Made by a program: the position numbers and the translations under genes. From a virus, in the IMG/VR virus record IMGVR_UViG_3300024496_000030, positions 1 through 64,000 of that record: 64,000 nt of DNA; one strand, given 5' to 3'. Of this stretch, positions 40,866 through 48,327 are shown piece after piece. Positions within the stretch are counted from its first letter, which is position 1; the number at the start of each line of letters is the position of its first letter. The notes below the pieces were generated by a model. The model was not told where the DNA came from and made no database searches. It saw only the letters and a list, made by a program, of their open reading frames with translations.

Positions 40866-41216
40866 ATGGGTAAGAAGAAAGACAAGAAGAAGCAAGAGAA
40901 GGAACAGCTTCCTGTTTCTAATCATGCTCTCAAAATTAAATACATCCTGGATCATTTCAACTTTGCCAAAGTTCAAGAGGCAATGGTTGCATTGAACTGG
41001 GTATGGCAACACATGGATGATCCAGATGATCAAACCATGCGCGTTCCTACCATTGAACGCATGAAACAAACTGCTGCACATCTCCTTTACAGCGCAGCTA
41101 CTAGCAAGGAACGTTACTTTGCAACGGGTGGATTCCATGCTCAGCGTTATGAGTATGGCGATCTCTCCTTGCAATTTGTAGTAGCTGAGTACGATACATG
41201 TGATGACACCATGTAA
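40866..41216 (+). CDS. Small helical protein
   Basis: A 116-residue protein. It opens with a lysine-rich stretch (KKKDKKKQEKEQ), followed by helices (IKYILDHFNFAKVQEAMVAL). The start has no Shine-Dalgarno. Not recognised. Confidence 0.5.
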   Translation: MGKKKDKKKQEKEQLPVSNHALKIKYILDHFNFAKVQEAMVALNWVWQHMDDPDDQTMRVPTIERMKQTAAHLLYSAATSKERYFATGGFHAQRYEYGDLSLQFVVAEYDTCDDTM

Positions 41217-41218
41217 TC

Positions 41219-41560
41219 ATGCAAAACTATCCTCGTTTTTTTCTGCATCGAAACTCCGACAAAACACGCATTGCTAAAGCCATGAACAACATTGAATGGG
41301 AATCCAACGACAGCACCAAGGATCTCAGCAAGACTGATGCTCCTACCATGCGTCAACTAGCTGGGATGCAGCTCGTCGCCAGGATGAAAGAAGCTGCAGA
41401 CAAAGTTGGTGCTGGCTTTGTTGGTGGCTTCATTGATGAGAATGGCAACCGCTTCATGATGTCCAACATGGGCGAAGGCCACATGAAAGAACATCAAATC
41501 ATGGAGCAACTAGAACAATACAAACGTGAAGTAGAAGGAGATGCTACAGACTGGAAGTAG
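41219..41560 (+). CDS. Small soluble protein
   Basis: A 113-residue protein starting 2 bp after the previous stop. The centre holds ARMKEAADKVGAGFVGGFID; the C-terminus is an acidic helix with EHQIMEQLEQYKREVEGDA. An internal ATG (41281) could be the true start. Not recognised. Confidence 0.5.
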   Translation: MQNYPRFFLHRNSDKTRIAKAMNNIEWESNDSTKDLSKTDAPTMRQLAGMQLVARMKEAADKVGAGFVGGFIDENGNRFMMSNMGEGHMKEHQIMEQLEQYKREVEGDATDWK

Positions 41561-41578
41561 CTCTCAGTTACATCCTCC

Positions 41579-41902
41579 ATGTACAACATCTGGAATGCAG
41601 CAGCCTATGAAATAACAAACATCCTCATTGATTACAACAGAAAACTAGAACTCAACCCATGGATCAAAGCAATCCGTCTCCACTGCTTCCCAGATTGGGT
41701 AGCATGGAAGACCGAACGCACCATGGGTCGAGTCGATCAACAAATTGAGCAGCTCCAGAAGGAGATGCAAATTGAACACGATAAGAAATATGTCACACCC
41801 ATCATCAGGGAGCATCAACCTGATGAGTCCAAGACGCAGCAGCTTCTAGGTGGTACTCTGCAGATCACAGCTCCCTGGTACAAACCAGAGGAGAAAAACT
41901 AA
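41579..41902 (+). CDS. Small soluble protein
   Basis: A 107-residue protein with an amphipathic N-terminal half (AAYEITNILIDYNRKLELNP) and a coiled-coil-prone segment near 50-75 (VDQQIEQLQKEMQIEHDKK). Not recognised. Confidence 0.5.
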   Translation: MYNIWNAAAYEITNILIDYNRKLELNPWIKAIRLHCFPDWVAWKTERTMGRVDQQIEQLQKEMQIEHDKKYVTPIIREHQPDESKTQQLLGGTLQITAPWYKPEEKN

Positions 41903-41948
41903 TTGCGTGTACACTGCATTGAACCTGCATACAATTTACGTTAGAACC

Positions 41949-42203
41949 ATGAAGATGCGCCAGTCCCCAGCTGATCAGAAGCAAGAACAATTCATCGAAG
42001 TACTTCGTAATGTCCATGCCACACTTACGAACCTCCTTGAGGATCCTCTCTTTATTGATAGTATTCATGGTGAACAGGAAATGGGTCTCGACCTTTCTCT
42101 TGAACTCATTGACAACATCATTGCTCGGATCGACCCCAAGGACCACAGCGCTCAGGCCGAACTGATGGATCGCCTTGAACTCACCGCTGTTGATGCTGAT
42201 TGA
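41949..42203 (+). CDS. Small acidic helical protein
   Basis: An 84-residue protein from the ATG at 41949; the frame extends upstream into the preceding gene, which is unlikely. Helical and acidic with EVLRNVHATLTNLLEDPLFI. Followed by a terminator. Not recognised. Confidence 0.5.
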   Translation: MKMRQSPADQKQEQFIEVLRNVHATLTNLLEDPLFIDSIHGEQEMGLDLSLELIDNIIARIDPKDHSAQAELMDRLELTAVDAD

Positions 42204-42273
42204 GTCTCATCAGACTTATTACACTGTCCAACAAGAGCCGTCTGCTTCTAGCTAGTGCTTCTAAGCTATTCAT

Positions 42274-42318
42274 GCCGTGGTCCTCCCTGTCATGGGTGTT
42301 GGATCACGGCTTCTTTTT
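42274..42318 (+). terminator. Strong rho-independent terminator
   Basis: GCCGTGGTCC (42274-42283) and GGATCACGGC (42301-42310) form a 10-bp stem with one G-T pair, followed by TTCTTTTT. The T-run runs directly into the TTTGCACACC leader of the next gene, which shows the composite hairpin-T-run-TTTGCACA layout well. Confidence 0.75.
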
Positions 42319-42330
42319 GCACACCATCCA

Positions 42331-42723
42331 ATGTTCTCACCCTCAGAATACTTAACAAACCTTAGGCAGATCAGTCTCCTCAATGGACTGGTCACGCCAG
42401 TAGGTCAACTCCCTTCCATTCCTCCCATCCCAAAGATGGAATCAGCTACAGCAGGAATCCCTGTTGTAGCAACTGTTCCAGCAGCGCCAGAATGTAATGA
42501 CATCATCAATGCTGTTGCATCCTCTCCTCTTGCAATCAATCTGGCAGCACTGTTTGCAGCTGGATTGATTCTTACCATTCTTATCAAGAAGTACGGACCA
42601 TCCATCCTTGCCTGGTTCCGTGACAAGATGCAGCGCTTCCTTGCTTCTATCCGTAGCAAGATCAGTAAGCGACGTAGCAATCTGCTACAACCTTCTGTCT
42701 GCACTGTCGTGGTGATGGGCTGA
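42331..42723 (+). CDS. Membrane protein with basic tail
   Basis: A 130-residue protein. The ATG at 42331 is chosen because the TTTGCACA leader ends 7 bp upstream, whereas earlier in-frame ATGs lie inside the terminator. Residues ~70-90 are a membrane helix (LAINLAALFAAGLILTILI), followed by a strongly basic cytoplasmic-type tail (SIRSKISKRRSN). Overlaps the next gene (TGATG). Not recognised. Confidence 0.55.
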   Translation: MFSPSEYLTNLRQISLLNGLVTPVGQLPSIPPIPKMESATAGIPVVATVPAAPECNDIINAVASSPLAINLAALFAAGLILTILIKKYGPSILAWFRDKMQRFLASIRSKISKRRSNLLQPSVCTVVVMG

Positions 42724-42989
42724 TGTACCGCACAAAAGCACATCACTTTTACAAAGGAAACCAGAAGTTCCTCAGGACTAAACAGTTCTGGACTGTCTGG
42801 CGCAAGGTCAGGATGGTCATTGGCATCATCTATGACAGTTGCTCCGTCATTTTGGTACTCATGAGTCTCGACCGTGTGTACAAATTCAAGAGCTGGAGGG
42901 TTGTTAAACCCTGGCAGATCGCTACTTTGGTCGAGCGTTTACCCAAGCTGTTCCGTACCCTTAGACACCACTTCACCTATGGGATCTAA
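42723..42989 (+). CDS. Small basic membrane-associated protein
   Basis: An 88-residue protein, basic at both ends, with a central hydrophobic segment (MVIGIIYDSCSVILVLMSL). It overlaps the preceding membrane-protein gene and the two may form a pair. Not recognised. Confidence 0.5.
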   Translation: MYRTKAHHFYKGNQKFLRTKQFWTVWRKVRMVIGIIYDSCSVILVLMSLDRVYKFKSWRVVKPWQIATLVERLPKLFRTLRHHFTYGI

Positions 42990-43052
42990 CCGCTTCCAGG
43001 GTTCATAAACTGATAGGAAAAACTTAAGGTTACCTACAGCTTTTCTTATCGT

Positions 43053-43098
43053 TCCATTGCTACGCTGGTTTGCCTACAAACCCTGTCGTAGCAATGGA
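43053..43098 (+). other. Long perfect stem-loop in a 185-bp gap
   Basis: A 12-bp perfect stem (TCCATTGCTACG with CGTAGCAATGGA) encloses a second perfect 6-bp stem (GGTTTG-CCTA-CAAACC, 43067-43082). It lies in the gap 42990-43174 that has no gene. There is no T-run directly after it, so it may be an RNA-processing or regulatory structure instead of a simple terminator. Confidence 0.55.
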
Positions 43099-43174
43099 TT
43101 TCAGTCTTACAAGACACTGCACTTGGATAGGTTTGTGCCCTTCATAATTAATTACCGGATGGAAAATATTTACC

Positions 43175-43342
43175 ATGGAATCCAATATGTCGCCAGCAGG
43201 AAAACTTGCCTGGGCAATCCTTGCTCAACGTCCTGACGGCAAGAGTGAAGTCATCAAGATCACCAATCACGAAGAAGCCGATCAAGCTGTCAAAGAGAAT
43301 CCCACTCTTTGGTACAAGAGCGGCCCATTCATGCTAGTTTGA
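43175..43342 (+). CDS. Small soluble protein (55 aa)
   Basis: A 55-residue frame (MESNMSPAGKLAWAILAQRP ...) with an alpha-beta pattern: AWAILAQRPDGKSEVIKITN, then EEADQAVKENPTLWYKSG. It resembles short phage proteins with a PDG-turn and a following helix. Codon use fits its neighbours. A hairpin terminator follows. Not recognised. Confidence 0.5.
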   Translation: MESNMSPAGKLAWAILAQRPDGKSEVIKITNHEEADQAVKENPTLWYKSGPFMLV

Positions 43343-43349
43343 ATCCACT

Positions 43350-43379
43350 CCAGGACACATCCTCGTCACTGTGTCCTGG
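43350..43379 (+). terminator. Intercistronic hairpin
   Basis: CCAGGACAC and GTGTCCTGG pair over 9 bp without mismatch around a 12-nt loop, 7 bp after a stop codon and 18 bp before the next start. No T-run follows. Confidence 0.5.
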
Positions 43380-43397
43380 GGAATCCCCTTCATTCCA

Positions 43398-43607
43398 ATG
43401 AAACTTCCTGTGACTGCTTACATCGTCATGCTTCATCATGCTGATGTAGGTACATTTGCTCCAGCTTTCCCCAATCTTGACGACGCTATTGAGTTCTCCA
43501 ATGCAATGCGCTTGGTCAACGATCAACTTGCTGTAGCTGAACCGGTGCCTTTGGTCTCCACGATGGCTCCAGGAGGAAGCAAAGTTTTAGATTGGGTCGA
43601 GCATTGA
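43398..43607 (+). CDS. Small soluble protein
   Basis: A 69-residue protein from the ATG at 43398. Sequence features are a strand (TAYIVMLHHADVG) and a helix (LDDAIEFSNAMRLVNDQLAV). Not recognised. Confidence 0.5.
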   Translation: MKLPVTAYIVMLHHADVGTFAPAFPNLDDAIEFSNAMRLVNDQLAVAEPVPLVSTMAPGGSKVLDWVEH

Positions 43608-43630
43608 TTCAACCTAATTAAATACATAAG

Positions 43631-43669
43631 AATCTGTGTTATCTTGTATCGAGGTAACACAGATTTTTT
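43631..43669 (+). promoter_or_regulatory. Hairpin abutting the start of the RHH gene
   Basis: AATCTGTGTTA and TAACACAGATT form an 11-bp perfect stem with a 13-nt loop. TTTT follows and then the ATG itself. The arrangement can end transcription or hide the start codon, and the inverted repeat could also be the operator bound by the ribbon-helix-helix protein it precedes. Confidence 0.5.
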
Positions 43670-43918
43670 ATGGCCGTCGTTCTATCAGTTAGTATCCCCG
43701 ATGAGATGCACGCCAGGTGGAAATCATCTGGATTTGATATTAGCCCCAGTGCGATTTTCCAAAATGCTTTGGAGTCACAGCTCACTGAAACCAATCAACA
43801 TCTCACCTACTGGAGCAATCGTGCCTTGTCTGCAGAAAAGAAACTAAAGACCATCGAGAAGTTACTGTCTGCTAGTGAGAAGGAGATTAAAAAATTCCTT
43901 TACTTTGAAGACATGTGA
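43670..43918 (+). CDS. Ribbon-helix-helix regulator with coiled coil
   Basis: An 82-residue protein. Residues 1-40 fit an Arc/CopG-type ribbon-helix-helix (VVLSVSIPDEMHARWKSSGF, ISPSAIFQNALESQL). Residues 50-80 are a lysine/glutamate coiled coil (SAEKKLKTIEKLLSASEKEI). It probably binds DNA as a dimer. The perfect inverted repeat immediately before its ATG makes autoregulation likely. Confidence 0.6.
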   Translation: MAVVLSVSIPDEMHARWKSSGFDISPSAIFQNALESQLTETNQHLTYWSNRALSAEKKLKTIEKLLSASEKEIKKFLYFEDM

Positions 43919-43983
43919 TCTTCCTAACAATTGATTGGTAACCTGTTCGGTAGACTACAATTAACAAATGCATCTGCATTTCT

Positions 43984-44166
43984 ATGCCTGACAGAGGTTA
44001 CCTTTTCTTAAGCGACGATCAGCGACTTGATGTTGCAAGCTTGCTAACAACGCTTAAAGGTCTCGGTATTGTCCGAGATGAAACAGATTTTCAAAGGTTT
44101 GTCACTGGTTGTTTCTTCCGTGGTCTTTATGATTACAAAAGAGATCTAACTCGCAGCGACTGCTGA
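43984..44166 (+). CDS. Small soluble protein
   Basis: A 60-residue protein (YLFLSDDQRLDVASLLTTLK, FVTGCFFRGLYDYKRDL). A small palindrome (AAATGCA-TC-TGCATTT) lies directly before the ATG, as in the preceding gene. The preceding region holds a possible TACAAT -10. Not recognised. Confidence 0.45.
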   Translation: MPDRGYLFLSDDQRLDVASLLTTLKGLGIVRDETDFQRFVTGCFFRGLYDYKRDLTRSDC

Positions 44167-44473
44167 ACAACTAACCAAGAGAATCATTAAGACAATATAA
44201 ATAATACGATAAACAATTGAATCCATTTGATCAAGCTACCAGTACTGCTGCGTAGCTTCATTTTATTTTGCAAATAAATTTAGAAAAGCTTCTCTTGGAG
44301 AACGGCCCACCGCCACGTAAGAATATTAGATATATACAAAGTAATAACTATACCAATAACACCTAACTAAATACATATGTACCATCCCATAGATAAAAAA
44401 ATGGACCGGGCACCACCCCAGTCCAGAATCTGCTTTGCACACACAGCCTTCAGGATTCCTTTCTGAAGCTGCG
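44167..44473 (+). other. Gene-free AT-rich interval
   Basis: About 300 bp without a credible reading frame. The first ~230 bp are very AT-rich (44170-44400). Then come three hairpins: GCTAC/GTAGC near 44240, a nested TGGAC-GGG/CCC-GTCCA structure at about 44402-44425, and CTTCAG/CTGAAG at about 44448-44468. A TTTGCACACAC copy lies at 44434 with no start nearby. It may hold a terminator and regulatory region; an origin role is possible but not supported by DnaA boxes. Confidence 0.4.
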
Positions 44474-44502
44474 TTGTCAGTCTAGTCAAGTCCCGCTAGT
44501 AT
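44474..44502 (+). promoter_or_regulatory. Sigma70-type promoter
   Basis: TTGTCA, exactly 17 bp, then TAGTAT. Five of six and four of six positions match consensus. Transcription would start near 44509, giving a ~32-nt leader that includes TTTGCACACCC before the HTH gene. Confidence 0.6.
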
Positions 44503-44540
44503 GCGCAAGCAAACGGCGCAACCTCATTTGCACACCCACC

Positions 44541-44966
44541 ATGTCTCCATTTAATTTCCAGCCTGTTCAACTGCTTGAACTCTCCGACGCTGACACTCCG
44601 AGCATTGATGTGCAGGATGGACAGCTGATCCTCACCGCTCAACGTGGTGAAGAGAAGATCCGAATCACTGCTCCTCTGCGTCAGGTTCTTCCCCAGGTGG
44701 CAGCAACAACTGTCAAGGGTCCGTCTCGATTGAAAGGGCTTCACCTACCTGGTGGCGATAAGCGTGTTGGTGAGCTGAACGGCATGGCCAAGCTCAACGA
44801 ACAAGCAGTTCGTGAAATCCGTCTCATGATCAGCGATCCGAAGTTTATCAAGAGCTTCCGCACACGCCACGCTCTCTGCTTAGAAATTGCTAAGGCTTAT
44901 AACGTTCATCCCGCTACGGTGAAGAACGTTATTGATAACGTCAGCTGGAAGCACGTCAAGATCTAA
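44541..44966 (+). CDS. Helix-turn-helix protein
   Basis: A 141-residue protein. Residues 1-55 form a beta-rich N-terminus; residues ~85-141 form a DNA-binding region: LNEQAVREIRLMISDP, then LCLEIAKAYNVHPATVKNVI followed by SWKHVKI, as in helix-turn-helix segments of phage regulators and homing-endonuclease accessory domains. It has its own promoter and is coupled to the next regulator (TAATG). Confidence 0.65.
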   Translation: MSPFNFQPVQLLELSDADTPSIDVQDGQLILTAQRGEEKIRITAPLRQVLPQVAATTVKGPSRLKGLHLPGGDKRVGELNGMAKLNEQAVREIRLMISDPKFIKSFRTRHALCLEIAKAYNVHPATVKNVIDNVSWKHVKI

Positions 44967-45358
44967 TGGAAAAGACTTACAGCATCTTGATCCAATTTGG
45001 TGATGGAAAGCCTGTAGCTTCTAAGATCAAAGCAAAGGATGGAGTCGATGCTCAGGACAAAGCATTACGCTTAAACCCTGGTGCACGCTCCATCCGCATC
45101 ACCGGTGTCTTAGAAGTCCACCTTCCAAAGCTAAAGCCTCTTCCTAAACCAAAACCAAAGGCTGCTGTTCATCCACTCTTTACAGATGTTGATGATGCAG
45201 TGGTTACGGATTACGTTAGGAACACTTCTCCTGATGTGCGGTTACAGATTTGTCACCAGCTGCGGAAGGAAGGCCTGACCTATAAGGCCATCGCTAAACA
45301 ATTGGATATGGGTGAGACAACAGTTCGCACCTGGATCAAAAACACACTGCCCTCCTAG
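44966..45358 (+). CDS. Helix-turn-helix protein
   Basis: A 130-residue protein. The C-terminus contains a resolvase/sigma-like helix-turn-helix (RKEGLTYKAIAKQLDMGETT, then VRTWI). The N-terminal ~50 residues are a small beta domain, followed by a proline/lysine linker (LPKLKPLPKPKPKAA). It overlaps the preceding HTH gene by one base, and its stop lies in the loop of a terminator. The pair is likely a regulatory unit. Confidence 0.65.
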   Translation: MEKTYSILIQFGDGKPVASKIKAKDGVDAQDKALRLNPGARSIRITGVLEVHLPKLKPLPKPKPKAAVHPLFTDVDDAVVTDYVRNTSPDVRLQICHQLRKEGLTYKAIAKQLDMGETTVRTWIKNTLPS

Positions 45359-45370
45359 TGAGGGCTTTTT
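45349..45370 (+). terminator. Rho-independent terminator
   Basis: GCCCTC and GAGGGC form a perfect stem with a CTAGT loop that contains the stop codon of the preceding gene, followed by TTTTT. The TTTGCACA leader of the next gene begins 2 bp later. Confidence 0.8.
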
Positions 45371-45388
45371 CTTTGCACATTTCACACC

Positions 45389-46969
45389 ATGGAATTCCGT
45401 CTTCCCACTGAACTTGCAAACAAACTGGTTGATTATGACCAGACCCTCAAACAAATCAAACCCAAGAAGGAACCAAAAGAAGCCAGCACCAGGCTCAAGC
45501 GCAGAACAAAGCTAGCCTTCCCTTGTCCTGACATCTTCTTTGATCTCACAGTAGATGAGATCCATGAGATCTACGAAGAGTTCTGCTTTCGCCCTGCTCC
45601 GATGCGTTATCACACGGTACGCAGCAATGTAAATCCCATGCTTACTCGTTATCTCGTTGCATGGGATAAGTGTTCACAAACTAAACAAGAGATCTGGTAT
45701 TGCTGGAAGGTTGGTGATAAAGATTGTCCCATCATATTTAGAACATGGGATGAATCAGATCTAGATGATGAGTACCACGAATTCCGTGCTGATCAATCAT
45801 TGAAAGCTTTAAATAAAGCTCAAGATAATCCTTTTACTGTTAGATATAAAGCAGAACAAGAACGTTATGAAGCAGTCTCTTGTTTTATATCTGCTGTCTG
45901 TAATCAAGTTGAATTGCCTGAAATCAATAGAGCTTTACATGTAACAGGTAAATTAAATATGTACGGTATTACTAAATTCTTTTATGAGATGTTTTTCTCT
46001 GCTAAAGATGAGCAATCTTTTTATCCTGCTCAGTGGTTATCAAAACAGAGAATGCACGCTATGACTGAGTGCATGATTGATCTTAAAACAAATAGCACCA
46101 TCATTAATAGTAAGTTTTACCAGAACGAAGTAAGAAAAGAAGCTAAGTGTTTAGAGGAAAAAGTATTAACTGGATATATTAATCCTCAGTCTCTTGTTCA
46201 TAAACTAAGTTACATTTATTTGTTTCTTACTGTATTTCCTGATGAGTATGATCGTTCCATTAATCTTTATACTCAACTAAGTCAATATCATTTTTCTTCT
46301 CATTGGTCTACTTGGGCAATCTTTGATCGAATTACACGTGTAAGAATTGGATTTAGATCTAAATTTATGCAGTGGTTTACTTCTAAAGTTACACCACAAA
46401 TGTTTATCAATTGGATCCTTGAAGAAGTAGAAATTAAACAGAAGCGTGACTATGACACTACCATCCGCGACACAATGGAAATGTTGATTAAAGCTAGAGA
46501 ACGAATTGATTACCTAAGTAATCCCAATCCTGAGTATCTCAAAAAACCTAAGCGCTGGCGTCTCCAGGAGGTTCATGATCATTACGTTGGCATCACTCTT
46601 CAGATGGATAACCAGATGAAGAATCTACCAACAGATTTGATTCCAGAACCAATTACTTTTGAAACAGAGCTTGGAACCATCCGTATGTTCCAGCCTTCCA
46701 CCAATCACGAGGTCATCCGCTGGGGTAAAGCAGTCCGTAACTGCGTTGGTTCAGCTGGCTATGACGAGCGAGTGCTCAAGCGCAGCGCTTTCCTTGTGTT
46801 TGCTGAACGCAACGAGAAGCCATGGCTAACCTCTTTGCTTACCCTCAACATGGGGATGCTCCACGTGGGACAGACGGTCTCACCGTTCAATGCCAACCTA
46901 GAACCTGGTGAGCGCCAGGTGTATGAGCGGTGTTTACAGCAAGCCATTGGTATTACTGAGCAACAGTAA
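45389..46969 (+). CDS. PcfJ-like protein
   Basis: A 526-residue protein. The C-terminal ~130 residues resemble the PcfJ-like domain: STNHEVIRWGKAVRNCVGSA, then SAFLVFAER, LTSLLTLN and VGQTVSPFNANL. The N-terminal ~390 residues are helical, rich in Y, W, K and E. The middle of the gene (about 45750-46450) is AT-richer than its ends. PcfJ-like proteins are common on plasmids and phages; the biochemical role is unknown to me. The start is preceded by the TTTGCACA leader. Confidence 0.55.
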   Translation: MEFRLPTELANKLVDYDQTLKQIKPKKEPKEASTRLKRRTKLAFPCPDIFFDLTVDEIHEIYEEFCFRPAPMRYHTVRSNVNPMLTRYLVAWDKCSQTKQEIWYCWKVGDKDCPIIFRTWDESDLDDEYHEFRADQSLKALNKAQDNPFTVRYKAEQERYEAVSCFISAVCNQVELPEINRALHVTGKLNMYGITKFFYEMFFSAKDEQSFYPAQWLSKQRMHAMTECMIDLKTNSTIINSKFYQNEVRKEAKCLEEKVLTGYINPQSLVHKLSYIYLFLTVFPDEYDRSINLYTQLSQYHFSSHWSTWAIFDRITRVRIGFRSKFMQWFTSKVTPQMFINWILEEVEIKQKRDYDTTIRDTMEMLIKARERIDYLSNPNPEYLKKPKRWRLQEVHDHYVGITLQMDNQMKNLPTDLIPEPITFETELGTIRMFQPSTNHEVIRWGKAVRNCVGSAGYDERVLKRSAFLVFAERNEKPWLTSLLTLNMGMLHVGQTVSPFNANLEPGERQVYERCLQQAIGITEQQ

Positions 46970-46993
46970 GATAAAGCAACATTCATTGTTGCT

Positions 46994-47215
46994 ATGGAAA
47001 CCTCCACTGATGCAGGTCTCACCGTTACCTTTGACGATGAGACCGGCGTTTTTTCTTTTGAATGGGATGAGGAGACTCATCCTGAGTACAACTTTATTAA
47101 AGATTTCACCGATGAAAGTTTTGCTACCATGATGCGCAACTACATGGAGAGCTTGGATCTCCCTCCCAATGTCACGGAAGCCAGCGACGATTCAACCGAA
47201 GTTTCAGCCGGGTGA
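46994..47215 (+). CDS. Small acidic protein
   Basis: A 73-residue protein (LTVTFDDETGVFSFEWDEET) with many D and E residues. I recall similar small cyanophage proteins with a TFDEETG---F-WDPE motif. It overlaps the next gene by 47 bp. Function unknown. Confidence 0.55.
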   Translation: METSTDAGLTVTFDDETGVFSFEWDEETHPEYNFIKDFTDESFATMMRNYMESLDLPPNVTEASDDSTEVSAG

Positions 47216-47489
47216 TCGGGTAGCAGAGCGCCCAAAAGCATCCCTCATCTCTGCTATCCGCAAAGAAGCACGGGAGATTGTTAAAAAGTACACAGGTCAC
47301 CGCCGTGGTGTTGTAGTTGGCAACACCATCAAGGTGTTGACTTCAAGCAATGGCCGCACCAGCAGGGTGTGCTACGTCAGCATCTTGTGGGACGGATTGA
47401 AAAGTCCTTCTGAACATTCACAGATGCGAATTTGTTTAGAAGAAGAGTACGACAAAATCCGTCAGGATCACTATGCATTGACTGAGTAG
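47169..47489 (+). CDS. SH3/KOW-like small protein
   Basis: A 106-residue protein. FQPGDRVAERPK, then RRGVVVGNTIKVLTSSNGRT, and VSILWDGLKSPSEHSQMRI form a beta-barrel-like pattern (GDRV ... G-V ... I-V-WDG---PS-H). A paralogue with the same plan lies at 48034. Such domains may bind nucleic acid or ribosomes. It overlaps the preceding gene by 47 bp. Confidence 0.5.
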   Translation: MSRKPATIQPKFQPGDRVAERPKASLISAIRKEAREIVKKYTGHRRGVVVGNTIKVLTSSNGRTSRVCYVSILWDGLKSPSEHSQMRICLEEEYDKIRQDHYALTE

Positions 47490-47510
47490 ATCTACACACT
47501 TCTCTTTCTC

Positions 47511-47825
47511 ATGACTGACAACAATCATCCGATTACTCCTCCGCCTGAGCTGTTACGAGAATGGGTAGGCAGTCAGCACGGCTACCTCAATGCTGCCCGC
47601 TGGGGCGCTGATCAGGAGCTGGAGGCGTGCTGTGCGGACCTGCGAATGGTTCTTGGACCCAACCAAGCTGATTGGCTGCGCTCCGTGCGCCGCCCCAAGC
47701 CGCCGAGCTTGAAGGAGCAGGCGTTAGGAGCCCTCTATGCCATAGCCACAGGGGCTGATGACACCAGAGAGTTTCACCAAGATCTGGAAACCATTAAGCA
47801 AGCTCTTGAATCCCTGCCCGATTAG
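47511..47825 (+). CDS. Small soluble protein
   Basis: A 104-residue protein rich in W, P and A (PPPELLREWVGSQHGYLNAA, KPPSLKEQALGALYAIATGA). The pattern 'P-PELL-EW' and 'PPSLKEQAL' is known from many phages as a short conserved protein, without function that I know of. Confidence 0.55.
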   Translation: MTDNNHPITPPPELLREWVGSQHGYLNAARWGADQELEACCADLRMVLGPNQADWLRSVRRPKPPSLKEQALGALYAIATGADDTREFHQDLETIKQALESLPD

Positions 47826-47839
47826 TCAACATCACTTCT

Positions 47840-48007
47840 ATGCGTAATTACTTTCTTGCCACACTCGCAATCCTTACCCTTGTGGTCGGATACGTATTTC
47901 TTCTGCAGTCTGCCAATGATCGCATTGAAGCCAGGTGTGCTGCCAATGGCGGTCAAGTGCTAACGCAACCTGGCGATGTGTCCAGATGTTTGCGCCCTGC
48001 CCAGTAG
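47840..48007 (+). CDS. Small single-pass membrane protein (55 aa)
   Basis: A 55-residue frame with an N-terminal membrane helix (NYFLATLAILTLVVGYVFLL) and a short outer domain with two cysteines (ARCAANGG ... SRCLRP). The start follows 14 bp after the previous stop. A disulfide in the periplasm is plausible. Not recognised. Confidence 0.5.
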   Translation: MRNYFLATLAILTLVVGYVFLLQSANDRIEARCAANGGQVLTQPGDVSRCLRPAQ

Positions 48008-48033
48008 TCAGACCCACTTATCACTTTTCAATC

Positions 48034-48288
48034 ATGAGCGGCAACGCTAAGCGTGAGTTTAAAGTTGGTGACCGTGTTAAGTACAACAAGAAAGGAATGG
48101 CTGGTCCTCTTTCTAACAACAAACCACACCAAGTGTTTGCTCCACGGTTAGGAGAAGTGAAGGGCATCTTCATTAAAGAAGATGGCAAAGGTTACAAACG
48201 CAAGTGGATTCAGGTTCTCTGGGATGGAGCAGTACGCCCCAGTGATCACGCCAGTCAGCGGCTGGTGTTTGAGCATGAAGAATGTTGA
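48034..48288 (+). CDS. SH3/KOW-like small protein, paralogue
   Basis: An 84-residue protein from the ATG at 48034. FKVGDRVKYNKKG, then GEVKGIFIKEDGK, WIQVLWDGAVRPSDHASQRL parallel the protein at 47169. The WDG---PS-H signature is shared. Duplication in place is likely. The function is unknown. Confidence 0.5.
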   Translation: MSGNAKREFKVGDRVKYNKKGMAGPLSNNKPHQVFAPRLGEVKGIFIKEDGKGYKRKWIQVLWDGAVRPSDHASQRLVFEHEEC

Positions 48289-48327
48289 CTAACCCTGTAA
48301 GCTAGGTAACAACGAAGGAATGAACCA

